This document shows, one piece after another, positions 20,730 to 28,930 of a DNA stretch of 64,000 nt. Positions within the stretch are counted from its first letter, which is position 1. Each line of letters opens with the position of its first letter. Below the pieces are notes generated by a model. The model saw only the letters and a program-made list of their open reading frames with translations. It did not search any database and was not told the origin of the DNA. A program made the translations under genes and the position numbers. The stretch comes from Opitutaceae bacterium (GTDB taxonomy: Bacteria > Verrucomicrobiota > Verrucomicrobiia > Opitutales > Opitutaceae): assembly GCA_028688225.1 (NCBI GenBank), contig JAQTYQ010000009.1:49283-113282 (forward strand). The letters are read 5' to 3'.

Positions 20730-20964
20730 TCTGCGCTCATCCTCGTTTAGTCTCTTCCGCGTCGATACACGGCACGCGGCGAAGTCAGGGTTGCGTTGAA
20801 GATTACACTTCGATTCAGCGATCCAATCTTCCGTGAAACGAAAGCACAGCGCCTGCTACCGACCGGTAGTTGGACAATGTCTTTCGGGCCTCGAATGCTC
20901 TTCTCGGGCTGCTGCTAAAGATTGGGCCGAGCAATCTTGAGGCGCTCGCGAGGGCTTCAGAAGT

Positions 20965-21141
20965 TCAGGTTGTCGAATATGCAACCGCTTCTTCGGCGGT
21001 GGTCTCTAGCACTATGCGTCCAAGCTCTCTGATTTCCTCGTTTTCAATGGCTTGATCCACCTCCAAGACAGGAATCCCATCGCCAACTGCGGTGAGCTCG
21101 TCGCGCCTTCTCAGTAGGTCTTCAAGATTATCAGGGGTCAT
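20965..21141 (-). CDS. Small acidic protein (58 aa) coupled to the Clp-fold protease
   Basis: A 58-residue frame whose ATG overlaps the stop of the upstream protease gene as ATGA, which argues for real translational coupling. The sequence starts MTPDNLEDLLRRRDELTAVG and continues with an EIRELGRIVLETTAEEAV helix; it has about fifteen Asp/Glu against five Arg. It has no recognised domain. Tight coupling suggests a partner, inhibitor or substrate adaptor of the protease. A weak hairpin (AAGATTG/CAATCTT, 20919-20939) follows and may end the transcript. Confidence 0.6.
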   Translation of the reverse strand: MTPDNLEDLLRRRDELTAVGDGIPVLEVDQAIENEEIRELGRIVLETTAEEAVAYSTT

Positions 21142-22271
21142 ATGATCTTCTTTTTTGTCTGGGCCTCAATCTGCATTCTTAGAGCCGTGATGTCTGATTG
21201 CGTTCCGCAATTAGGACAAGCCAACAGGTTTGTCTTGGGGAAAGGAATAAACCCTTGTTTGAGCTGGGTCTGGGGGTCGAATCTTGCCTGAATCCGTACT
21301 GTAGTGTGGCATTTGGGGCATTGCCAGTGAATATCTGCAAAGTCGGCGTTTCTGGGTGCTGGCGCTTGGCCACCTTGGTATCGGAAGATCTGAGAGGTTG
21401 GCGTCTCATATATCTTGAACATGTTTGTCTCAAATGACATGCGCAATAAGATGTGATACCTCCGAATGGCGTCACTGAGATCTGGAAGCTCTTCGTAGTT
21501 GGTGATTCTAATCCCCATTTTACGTAGGTCTTCCAACGTAATTGATCGACCATGCGAGAGCCATCTTGAGTGAGAACATAGCTCGTCAGCGATGCTGTTT
21601 GCCTTGGCCTGCCGCTCGTCCGGTGTGACTAGCCTTTTGTCTGAGTGCTCCTGCCAATGAGAGAATTTGTACTTATTCAGCCAATTGGACGCTAACGTCT
21701 TGCCGAATTTTAGGGCATTTCTAGCGGCTTCGAGTTCGCCGGGAGAGATTGCTTGGAGTATCGGAATGTATGCTCGATTGAGGGCCTGTTTCTCATCGGT
21801 CTCTTCTTTTATCCTCTTCAACCCTTCGAGAAATGCCTCGGCTGAGAAGAACTTGCCGTCGCGCGCGACTTGGGCGTCGATTGGTCCGAGTGCTGAGACA
21901 GAGCCCATCAGGATGTCATCACCCGACATGACCATGATTGTCCCAGCGCTTTTTGCGGCCCCGGGAACAATGAAGTTTACCACCTTGTGTTTTCTTCTGA
22001 GCAGGCGAACGACGTCTTCTGTAGTCTCACCGGAGCCACCCGGCGTCTCTAGGATAACGTCAAGTTTCTCGCCCTTTAGGCTCTCCAATTGGTCTGCAAT
22101 AGGAATGAGGTCTGAATAGTCGATCGATGCGTTCGGCTTCCCGATGGCCGCAGCGATGACGAGGACGTCGCTGCCTCTTATGGCTGCAATCTGGGCGAGC
22201 TGTTTTTTCCTCTCCCTAGTGAACGCTGCAAAATCCTTCAGCGTTTCAAGATACTCAGAGTAGATAGCCAT
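21138..22271 (-). CDS. SDH/SppA-like Clp-fold serine protease with C-terminal zinc ribbon
   Basis: 377 residues. The ClpP/crotonase fold shows ILETPGGSGETTEDVVRLLR, then VPGAAKSAGTIMVMSGDDIL with the likely nucleophile Ser108, and GSVSALGPIDAQ with a conserved Asp, as in the SDH (serine dehydrogenase proteinase) family related to SppA. There is no signal peptide or membrane helix, so it acts in the cytoplasm or loosely at the membrane. The tail carries CPKC and CPNC about 30 residues apart, a zinc ribbon. G+C content is visibly lower than in the neighbours, a sign of transfer. The next gene overlaps its stop. Substrate unknown. Confidence 0.8.
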   Translation of the reverse strand: MAIYSEYLETLKDFAAFTRERKKQLAQIAAIRGSDVLVIAAAIGKPNASIDYSDLIPIADQLESLKGEKLDVILETPGGSGETTEDVVRLLRRKHKVVNFIVPGAAKSAGTIMVMSGDDILMGSVSALGPIDAQVARDGKFFSAEAFLEGLKRIKEETDEKQALNRAYIPILQAISPGELEAARNALKFGKTLASNWLNKYKFSHWQEHSDKRLVTPDERQAKANSIADELCSHSRWLSHGRSITLEDLRKMGIRITNYEELPDLSDAIRRYHILLRMSFETNMFKIYETPTSQIFRYQGGQAPAPRNADFADIHWQCPKCHTTVRIQARFDPQTQLKQGFIPFPKTNLLACPNCGTQSDITALRMQIEAQTKKKII

Positions 22272-22500
22272 AATGGCCTTTTATAGGTTGGGCTGAATCT
22301 GAGAGCAAGTAATGCTTTCAACAACGCGGAATATTGTCCGCACTTGATATCCTATGAATTTGAAACGGATTGTGGGGCATGATGAGTGACCGCGTTGGTC
22401 TGCTGATGTCTATTGGCGGAGACGGGCCAGAGGCGTCAGGCAAGACTGCCGGCAAGGATTCCTCCATTGCCGCTGTGGCCTCCTGTAAAAAGCCGCACGC

Positions 22501-23562
22501 CTACAGGGTTTTCAGCACGCCTTGCATGAAGCCGAGGGCGTGGGCCATGCCGGCATGCCAGGGCGCGGCGCAGGCGGGCTGCGGGGTGTGGTCGGGAATC
22601 ACCACGCCGTCGAAGCCGTTGCGCCGCAGGATCCGCAGCACGCGCACCATGTCGACGTCGCCGTCGTCGATGAACGTCTCGCGGTAGTGGGGCACCTTGC
22701 CGGTGACGTTGCGCAGGTGCACGTAGGCCAGCCGCCCCTGGCGGCTGTAGCGGTCGACCGTTTCGTAGATGTCGCCCTCGGTCATCTCGGCGAGGGTGCC
22801 GACGCAGAACTCGAGCGCATTGACCGGGCTGGGTTGCAGGTCGATGAGCCGCTGGTAATGCCGTGGCTGGTAGACCAGCCGCGGCTGCCCGCGCACCGTC
22901 GGCAGCGGTGGATCGTCGGGATGGGCCGCCAGCTTCACGCCCGCCGCTTCGGCCACCGGCACGATTTCCTCCAAAAACTTTGCCACCCGCCGCCAGAGCT
23001 CGTCCGACGTGACCGGCGGCACGGTCCCGGCGGGAGCGTGCGGATCGACCACCATGTTCCAGACGGTGCCGTTGGGCATGGGCGTGTCGGCCGGCCCGTC
23101 CATGCCGACCGACTCGGCGCCGCCGCGGGCGAAGGGGCCGGTCACGCGACCGGCCACGCCCGCGATGCTGAAATTGTAGCCCATGATCGGAATGCCGGCC
23201 TCGCCCAGCCGGCGGATGATCGTCTTGACGTTCTCGATGTGCTGCGGCCGCCGGGGGCCGTCGAGCAGCACGTCGTGCCAGTGGGCCGGGTCGAAGTTCT
23301 CGATCGCCTCGAGCGTGAGGCCGGCGGCCTCGACCGCGCGGCGCAGGGCCACCAGTTCGTCCAGGATCCACAGGCGGCCGGGGTCGCCGGCCCGGCCCCA
23401 GCCCTGCTCCGTGCCGGTGGGCTGGTGGTCGCACGGGTTGCGCGCGCCGCCCTGGAAATAGTCGACGAGGTGCGCGACGACATGCGTCGCCCCGGCCTGC
23501 CGCGCGAAGCGGAAGTTTTCCGGCGTCAGCATATGCCGGTAAAGTCCGAGTCCGAGTTTCAT
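22501..23562 (-). CDS. uxuA: D-mannonate dehydratase
   Basis: 353 residues, the length of the short (Bacillus-type) UxuA. A TIM barrel with family blocks: AAHPDDPP near residue 215, EFCVGTLAEM, and the diagnostic GKVPHYRETFIDDGDVDM near 290, which surrounds the metal and substrate site. It dehydrates D-mannonate to 2-keto-3-deoxygluconate in glucuronate/alginate-type sugar breakdown. No other uronate gene lies beside it; the PIN/Phd pair is upstream on the same strand. Confidence 0.93.
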   Translation of the reverse strand: MKLGLGLYRHMLTPENFRFARQAGATHVVAHLVDYFQGGARNPCDHQPTGTEQGWGRAGDPGRLWILDELVALRRAVEAAGLTLEAIENFDPAHWHDVLLDGPRRPQHIENVKTIIRRLGEAGIPIMGYNFSIAGVAGRVTGPFARGGAESVGMDGPADTPMPNGTVWNMVVDPHAPAGTVPPVTSDELWRRVAKFLEEIVPVAEAAGVKLAAHPDDPPLPTVRGQPRLVYQPRHYQRLIDLQPSPVNALEFCVGTLAEMTEGDIYETVDRYSRQGRLAYVHLRNVTGKVPHYRETFIDDGDVDMVRVLRILRRNGFDGVVIPDHTPQPACAAPWHAGMAHALGFMQGVLKTL

Positions 23563-23747
23563 GGGGCGGAAGGGTTAACCACTCATGCACGCTGATCTCC
23601 ACGAATCAGATGCGTTTTTGCATGCGAAGTCTATCCAGGACCAGCCGTCGCTCCGTCTGGTGCAGAGCGATGGCCGGCAGGCGCCAGGGACAATCTCGGG
23701 GAGTCAATCCCTTCAGGTCATTGCGTTCGTTGCGTTTCGCTTTGCCG

Positions 23748-24167
23748 TTAGCGTTTTGAGGCTCGGGTGAGCAGTTCGAGAGCAGCGGTGGGGCTGAGTA
23801 TTTCCACACCAAGCTTTTCCGCCGGGATAAAGTGGCGGCGGTTGCCGGTCACAATCACCCGGTCCGGCGTGGCCAAAGCCACTTCGGCAAAGGAAAGGTC
23901 ATCGGGATCGTCGAAGGTCAAAGTGAGCGCGGGAGCTTCGACGAACACACCATAGGCGCGAAGGAAGTTTTCCAGGTGCCCGATCTGTCCTTCCGGAAAA
24001 CGCCAATGCGGTCGGGACAAAACCCCGACGTATTCCCGGAGAATACGGGCGTCGTAGGCCAGGGAAAAGCGATGGTCAAACGCCGCGGTGAGCAACCGAT
24101 CGCAGGTTCCCCCGCTGGTTAAAAACGCCGAAACAACCACGTTGGTGTCAAGCACCCAGGTTTGCAC
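23748..24167 (-). CDS. PIN-domain toxin (VapC-like RNase)
   Basis: 139 residues. The PIN fold shows VLDTNVVVSAFL (first Asp), Glu in ILREYVGVL, DDPDDLSFAEVAL (second and third acidic residues) and TPDRVIVTGNRRHF, matching the PIN-family toxin group of toxin-antitoxin systems. Such enzymes cut RNA with Mg2+. It overlaps the upstream antitoxin gene by 20 bases. All acidic residues expected for activity are present. Confidence 0.9.
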   Translation of the reverse strand: MQTWVLDTNVVVSAFLTSGGTCDRLLTAAFDHRFSLAYDARILREYVGVLSRPHWRFPEGQIGHLENFLRAYGVFVEAPALTLTFDDPDDLSFAEVALATPDRVIVTGNRRHFIPAEKLGVEILSPTAALELLTRASKR

Positions 24168-24456
24168 GACGGAGTTCTGCGCGGGCGGCTTTGATCTCTG
24201 CGTTTATTTCCCGCAGGGATAACTTGTCCAGTCCGTTGCGTCGGGCTGCGACCTGACACTGCACCATCGCACGATGCGCTTTGTATCCCAAGTAGGAGGT
24301 CATTTCCTCCTCAAAAGCTTCCGGCTTGATCGGTAACAACACCGCGGCGGGCTGGCCGTTCTGGGTGACAACTTGCAAGCCGCTTTTCTTGAGGTTGCGC
24401 AGAACCCGGCCCGGTCGCTTGGACAACTCGCGCGAAGAAAGGAAGGTGACGCTCAT
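24148..24456 (-). CDS. Phd/YefM-type antitoxin
   Basis: 102 residues. The N-terminus VTFLSSRELSKRPGRVLRNL and TQNGQPAAVLLPI form the Phd/YefM DNA-binding fold; the charged helical tail (INAEIKAARAELRRANLG) should wrap the PIN toxin. Antitoxin first, toxin second and overlapping is the usual order; the pair should repress its own promoter. The 164 bases just upstream hold no gene, then follow repeats. Confidence 0.88.
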   Translation of the reverse strand: MSVTFLSSRELSKRPGRVLRNLKKSGLQVVTQNGQPAAVLLPIKPEAFEEEMTSYLGYKAHRAMVQCQVAARRNGLDKLSLREINAEIKAARAELRRANLGA

Positions 24457-24620
24457 GCCCTAGTGTCGGACAAATGCCCGGCACCGTCAAGCGAACCGCT
24501 GGTGTACCTCTGGTGGCCCGCCCGCCGTCCTGTCGGCCTTGGCGACGGCTGAAGCCCAACGGGCGGAGGCGGGATCAGGCCGAATGGATCAGCGCCCTGC
24601 CTCGCTGTCGTCCCGGTCGC

Positions 24621-24804
24621 TAGCCCGGCTTTTTCACACTCCACACTGACAACAGGCAACGGTCTGGGCCGAGCCCTCGGCTGCGTTTTTCACGGTTTCT
24701 GCCAGCCGGGCTATAGCCCGCATATCCTGTGACTCTTGCCGTGGCTGTGATCGCCGCGAGCGGAGGCGCACCGCTTCGGCGGAGGACGTGAAATATACGG
24801 GCTA
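24621..24804. repeat. Tandem A and B repeat modules (A4, B4)
   Basis: Module A (24621-24713) starts TAGCCCGG and ends CCGGGCTA; module B (24714-24804) starts TAGCCCGCATATCC and ends ATACGGGCTA. They abut directly. The A copy has diverged inside from those at 33963 and 41853; the B copy resembles those at 42070 and 57297. This fills the gene-free stretch 24457-24816. Confidence 0.75.
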
Positions 24805-24816
24805 GGACGTAGGCGG

Positions 24817-25160
24817 GTGGCCAAAACTCTCGTCCAAAATCCGCAGCCTGACCTTTTTCCCGGTGCCCTCGGCCAGTTTGGCCCGAACTGCGACAAGTGG
24901 GGCACCTGCCAGGGCGACCCGCCGGCGCGCCCGGCGGCGTTCCTCGGCGTCCGCGACGGCGAGTATGTCATCCCCAAGTCGGGCCAGGACGCCTTTGCCT
25001 CCTCGAACCTCAAGAACGTCCTCACGAACCTGGGCGTGAAGAACATCGTCTTCATCGGCGGTCACACCGGCACTTGCCTGGGTAAGACCGCGGCCTCCGC
25101 CAAGCGCCTGGGCTTTCGCATGCTCTGCGTCGAGGACGCCGCGTTCGACGCCCGCCAGTC
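24817..25160 (+). pseudogene. Isochorismatase-like cysteine hydrolase, broken
   Basis: The frame shows GDPPARPAAFLGVRDGEYVI, SNLKNVLTNLGVKNIVFIGG and HTGTCLGKTAASAKRLGFRM then CVEDAAFDAR, the C-terminal half of an isochorismatase-fold hydrolase with its catalytic Cys in HTGTCLG. The N-terminal part with the catalytic Asp is missing, and after residue about 112 the frame runs into antisense antiporter sequence. It is cut at both ends, the left end close to repeat module B4. Not expected to work. Confidence 0.75.
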
Positions 25161-25169
25161 CGCCCGCCG

Positions 25170-25671
25170 GCCGTGGATCGTGAGCATGGCCACGACGTCT
25201 TCGAGCACCGTCACGGCCAGCGCGGGTTGCGACGACCGCTCGTGCGAGAGCCCCTGTTCGGCGACGATCTTTGCGATCACCGCGGAGCTGGACACCATCA
25301 GCATCGCAGCCACGAACATCGCCTGCAGCTGCATCCAGCCGATGGCGAAACCCAGCAGTTCCGTGAGATTCAGCACGAAGAACGCACCGAGCCCGTGGCG
25401 ACCAGCGTCCCGGCGCCCATGCGGGCAAATTTGCTCACACTCAGCCCAGCCCGATCGAGAAGATCAGGAACACCAGCCCGACCCGGGAGAGCGCCATGAT
25501 CCGCGTCTCGTCGACGATCAACGAAAACGGCGGGGTGTGCGGCCCGATGATGATGCCCGCGACGAGGTAGCCGACGATTATCGACAGCCCGAGTCGCTTG
25601 CAGAGCGTGCCGGCCAATCCGGCGGCGAGCAGCAAAATCGCGAAGTCTTGAATGAGATCAATGCCTGCCAT
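25170..25671 (-). pseudogene. Kef-type cation:proton antiporter, truncated and frameshifted
   Basis: Starting at ATG 25671 the frame gives AGIDLIQDFAILLLAAGLAG, LGLSIIVGYLVAGIIIGPHT and ALSRVGLVFLIFSIGLG, the first helices of CPA2/Kef antiporters. The frame then breaks near 25440 and again near 25395 (each fixed by one added base) before continuing with LNLTELLGFAIGWMQLQAMF and SSSAVIAKIVAEQGL. Homology ends near 25170, where it joins the isochorismatase fragment from the other strand. A rearrangement joined two partial genes here. Confidence 0.75.
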
Positions 25672-25854
25672 GGGAGTGTTGCTTGGTGTTCGACCATCAG
25701 AGTTGTCATCCGCGGCCGCGCCAAACCTCCGTCGAGTCGGAGCGGATTGCACGGGATGGCGTCACCAGATTGATTTTCCGGCGTGTTCATCGAACGTAAT
25801 CCCTTCGCTATGCGCGCGGCAAAACGATTCTTTGGTCGATCGCGAAACCACCGG

Positions 25855-26829
25855 TCACGGCGCGCCCCGCGTGTCGCCCGGCCGCCGTTGCGTCCCGACC
25901 CGGAGCCGCCGCGACTCCTCCGGAGTCAGGGTGATTCTCGTGGCCGCGATCAGGTCGCGAAGCTGATCGAGAAATCGCACGCTGATCAGCACGGAGGTGA
26001 CGGCCGGCTGGGCGAGCACCCAGGCCAGGGCGACCTGCGCCGGAGACTTGCCGTGGGTCCTTGCGACCGTTGAAAGGACCGGCCAGACGAGACGCGCCTG
26101 GGCGGCAGCGTCCGGGTCGTTCGAACTGCGGCATTGGAAGGAACCGAGCTGGGAGGGCGGTTGCGCAACCAGATGACCGCCCGCGAGCGGGGAGCGGGCG
26201 ATGAAGCCGAGGTTATAGTCCCGGCATAACTTCGCGGCACTAGCTTCGAACAGCGGCCGGTAGACGAGCGAGTAGTCGAGCTGGACCCCATCGATGGCGC
26301 GGTGCGGCGATCGCGTTGGGAGAGCCCCGGCAAGGCGGCCGCTCGGGAAATGCGCGGCGACGAGGTGCCGGGCCGCCCCCGAACGGATCACGGCATCGAA
26401 CACGGCCATGCTTTCGTCCAGCGGCAGCACCGCCTCGGTCCATTCGATCACCAGAAAATCGAGATGGTCCGTGCCGATCCGGCGAAGCGAGTCATGTACG
26501 CAGCCTTGCATCAGTTCCCGGTAGGTCACGTTGCCGCCCACGACCGGGCGGGCGAGCGCGATCCTGGTCGCGATGACAATTTCGCGACGCGGGACCGCGC
26601 GCGAAGCCAGCCAGTGCCCCAAGAACTCCTCCGGCAGACCGAGCAAGCCATCGCCCAGGCTCGCGCCTGGACAGAGGCCGCTCGATTGAACCATGTTGCC
26701 GCCGGCGGCGCGGAAGGCGTCGAGCATTGCAAACGTCTCCTCCCGGTTGGCGCAGCGGGCGAAATTCGAGGTGCCCAGGCAAAGTTCGGAGACCGGGAGA
26801 CCGGTGCGGCCAAAACGATGGGGTTTCAT
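25855..26829 (-). CDS. Aldo/keto reductase-fold protein lacking the catalytic tetrad
   Basis: 324 residues with the aldo/keto reductase start (HRFGRTGLPVSELCLGTSNF) and end (SPAQVALAWVLAQPAVTSVL, then the NADP-binding EESRRL region). The places of the four catalytic residues are altered: GGNMVQSSGLCPG replaces the D...Y loop, IATRIA replaces the Lys strand, and VIEWTE stands where the His-containing VIHW is usual. So ordinary carbonyl reduction is doubtful. It is the last gene of the hss-rnk-hss operon, 39 bases after the second synthase. It may bind NAD(P) or a substrate, or do other chemistry. Confidence 0.75.
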   Translation of the reverse strand: MKPHRFGRTGLPVSELCLGTSNFARCANREETFAMLDAFRAAGGNMVQSSGLCPGASLGDGLLGLPEEFLGHWLASRAVPRREIVIATRIALARPVVGGNVTYRELMQGCVHDSLRRIGTDHLDFLVIEWTEAVLPLDESMAVFDAVIRSGAARHLVAAHFPSGRLAGALPTRSPHRAIDGVQLDYSLVYRPLFEASAAKLCRDYNLGFIARSPLAGGHLVAQPPSQLGSFQCRSSNDPDAAAQARLVWPVLSTVARTHGKSPAQVALAWVLAQPAVTSVLISVRFLDQLRDLIAATRITLTPEESRRLRVGTQRRPGDTRGAP

Positions 26830-26868
26830 GGTGATCAGGGACGCCTGGGTGATCTGGGCCAGCGAAGC

Positions 26869-28314
26869 TTACGGCTTGAAGAGAAAGTTGCGAAACTGCC
26901 ACGGATCGGAGCGGTCGACGTCGGAGGCCGCGCCATCGTCGAAGTAATCGCGGTGCCGGCTGAGCGGCGTCCAGTCGGATTTCGCCGAGATCAGCTGGCC
27001 GAGATAGGGGCGTGCGGTGTCGAGGATCTCGCGGTGCGGAAGGTCCTCCGGCAGGCAAATCCCTTGGCGGGGATTGTGCACCGCCCAGACCGCGCCGGCC
27101 AGCACGCCGGAGGCGACCTGCACCGCGGTCGCGTTGACGCTCGGAACCTTTTTTCGCGCCTCCGCGATGGACAGGATGCTACCCGTCCACCAGGAGCGGA
27201 AACGGTGGCCCATGATGAGCGCACCCACGACATCGACGCCCGCGACGATTTCGTCGGTGAGGATGCGACCCTGTGGGTGCAGTTCGTAGTTCCGCGCGCG
27301 CAGTTCGTGCAGCGAGACGATCGAGTCGCCGCACGGCATGTAGGCATAGTGCACCGTCGGCCGGTAGACGGGACGGCCGTTTTCGTACACAGTGAGGGCA
27401 TAAGAGAGGCCGAACGATTCGCCGTGGGTCACGAGCATGCCCACGATTTCTTGGTTGGGCACCCACGAGCGGATCCACGAATTCAGTCCCATTTGCCGGA
27501 GGATGATCTGATTGCCCGGGCCGGTGTCCGGCTGCGTCGCGGATGCCGGCAGCCATTTTTCGTGCGTGCCCCAGCCAAGCTCGCAGGGGGAGATCGACTC
27601 CTCCCACATCGCTTCGACGCTCCAGGTCGAAACGAATTCTTCTGGAGATTTCGCCCGGTTGGCTCGCTGGGTGTCCCATTCGCTGCAGTGAATGACTTTC
27701 ACGCCGAGTGCGCGGGCGAGCCGGGGGAAGTCCTCGTTTTCGATCAGTCGCCGGAGCCGGCGCGCGGCGGCGGCCGCCATTTTGTTCTCCCGCAGCGCAG
27801 CTGCACCGATATCGAGCAGACCGGTTTTGACGAGTGGTGAGACCAGTCCTGGATTTGCCCCCTGGTCGACGACCGCCGTGGTCGCGTTGCGCCAGCTCTC
27901 GCGGAGCGGGAGCAGTTTGGCATATCGGGCGTAAAGCGATTTTTCGAACAGCGTTTTCCGCTGCATCTCCTCCCCTGGGTTCCACGACTCCAGCGACGCG
28001 TTGATATAGAGAACCTCGTTTTCGTGGGCCCAGCGAACGATGTCGAAGAAATCGACACTCCACGCAAGATCGACGATGAGATCGCCGCGACGGGCATGGG
28101 ACGACAGCAGCCGCGCCAGGCTGAACGGCGTCACGCGCTCCCGCACAAAACGGAGACCCTTGGCGATCCACGGATGGAGGACGGCTGCGCGGTCTGCGAA
28201 GTCGATGACGACGATCTTTACGGGCGGAACGCGCAGATGCTTGACGAGCATCGGCAGCAGCGCGCGGGCGACGACGCCGAAGCCGATCATGACGATGCGA
28301 TTTTTAAATTTCAT
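26869..28314 (-). CDS. Homospermidine synthase paralogue (second copy)
   Basis: 481 residues from ATG at 28314 (a GTG at 28359 would add fifteen). It begins with a Rossmann fold, RIVMIGFGVVARALLPML, and keeps the blocks of homospermidine synthases: RFVRERVTPFSLARLL, VDQGANPGLVSPLVKTGL, IHCSEWDTQ, STWSVEA, ELGWGTHEKWLP and VYRPTVHYAY. It aligns along its whole length with the copy at 28931-30385. The family makes sym-homospermidine from putrescine with NAD+. Two copies in one operon suggest different substrates or a heteromer. Function of this copy is inferred. Confidence 0.85.
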   Translation of the reverse strand: MKFKNRIVMIGFGVVARALLPMLVKHLRVPPVKIVVIDFADRAAVLHPWIAKGLRFVRERVTPFSLARLLSSHARRGDLIVDLAWSVDFFDIVRWAHENEVLYINASLESWNPGEEMQRKTLFEKSLYARYAKLLPLRESWRNATTAVVDQGANPGLVSPLVKTGLLDIGAAALRENKMAAAAARRLRRLIENEDFPRLARALGVKVIHCSEWDTQRANRAKSPEEFVSTWSVEAMWEESISPCELGWGTHEKWLPASATQPDTGPGNQIILRQMGLNSWIRSWVPNQEIVGMLVTHGESFGLSYALTVYENGRPVYRPTVHYAYMPCGDSIVSLHELRARNYELHPQGRILTDEIVAGVDVVGALIMGHRFRSWWTGSILSIAEARKKVPSVNATAVQVASGVLAGAVWAVHNPRQGICLPEDLPHREILDTARPYLGQLISAKSDWTPLSRHRDYFDDGAASDVDRSDPWQFRNFLFKP

Positions 28315-28378
28315 GACAGGAGCACCGGAGTTGAAGGAAATGGATGCAGAGAGGTTCACCGGCGTGCCGCGCGTGGCG

Positions 28379-28819
28379 TCACGGCGGGCGGGGCAAGACC
28401 GCCGGCAACGTGGAGCCGATCGGCGTGGGCGTGTCGGCCGGCTGTACGACGCGGCGCAGTTTGATCCGCCGTGTGCCGCCCGGCGTGGTCCAGCTCACCT
28501 CGTCGCCTTGCGTGCAGCCGATGATGGCGGTTCCGATCGGCGCGAGGACCGAGAGCATCCCGGTGTCGACATTGGCGTGTTCCGGAAACGCGAGCGTATA
28601 CTCTTCCACCTCGCCGGTGGTCAGATCCTCGATCTCCACTCGCGAGCCCATCGTCACGATGGTCGGCGGAATGGCTTTCGGATCGACGATGACGGCCCGA
28701 TCCAATTCGAGCTGGAGTTGGTGCGGCGACGTACTGTGCGCCGGGTCGGGGGCTGCTCGCAGGAGCAGGCTGAGCTTTGCGTGGTCGCCGGCGGTGATAC
28801 AAAGTGAGGGCGGATTCAT
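28379..28819 (-). CDS. rnk: Rnk/GreA-C-terminal-type regulator
   Basis: 146 residues from ATG at 28819 (MNPPSLCITAGDHAKL). It has the Rnk layout: an N-terminal helical part with LQLELDRAVIVDPKAIPPTI, then VTMGSRVEIEDLTTGEVEEY, and the FKBP-like C-terminal domain with LSVLAPIGTAIIGCTQGDEV. Rnk binds RNA polymerase near the secondary channel and affects nucleoside diphosphate kinase levels. Here it lies between two homospermidine synthase genes on the same strand, with gaps of 111 and 64 bases, so it is likely co-transcribed. Confidence 0.88.
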   Translation of the reverse strand: MNPPSLCITAGDHAKLSLLLRAAPDPAHSTSPHQLQLELDRAVIVDPKAIPPTIVTMGSRVEIEDLTTGEVEEYTLAFPEHANVDTGMLSVLAPIGTAIIGCTQGDEVSWTTPGGTRRIKLRRVVQPADTPTPIGSTLPAVLPRPP

Positions 28820-28930
28820 GGGCTTTCGTTGCTTCGTTGACGGGAGTTTTGGGTTGGCCCGGTGCGCCGCCGCGATGGCGGGACGCCCGCGCATCGGACG
28901 GCGAAAGATTCAGCGGTGTCCGACCGGGAA

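Noticed and set aside
20870..21055. A 61-codon frame on +
   Set aside because: It is antisense to the 58-residue gene whose start overlaps the protease stop; no ribosome binding site or coupling supports the + frame.
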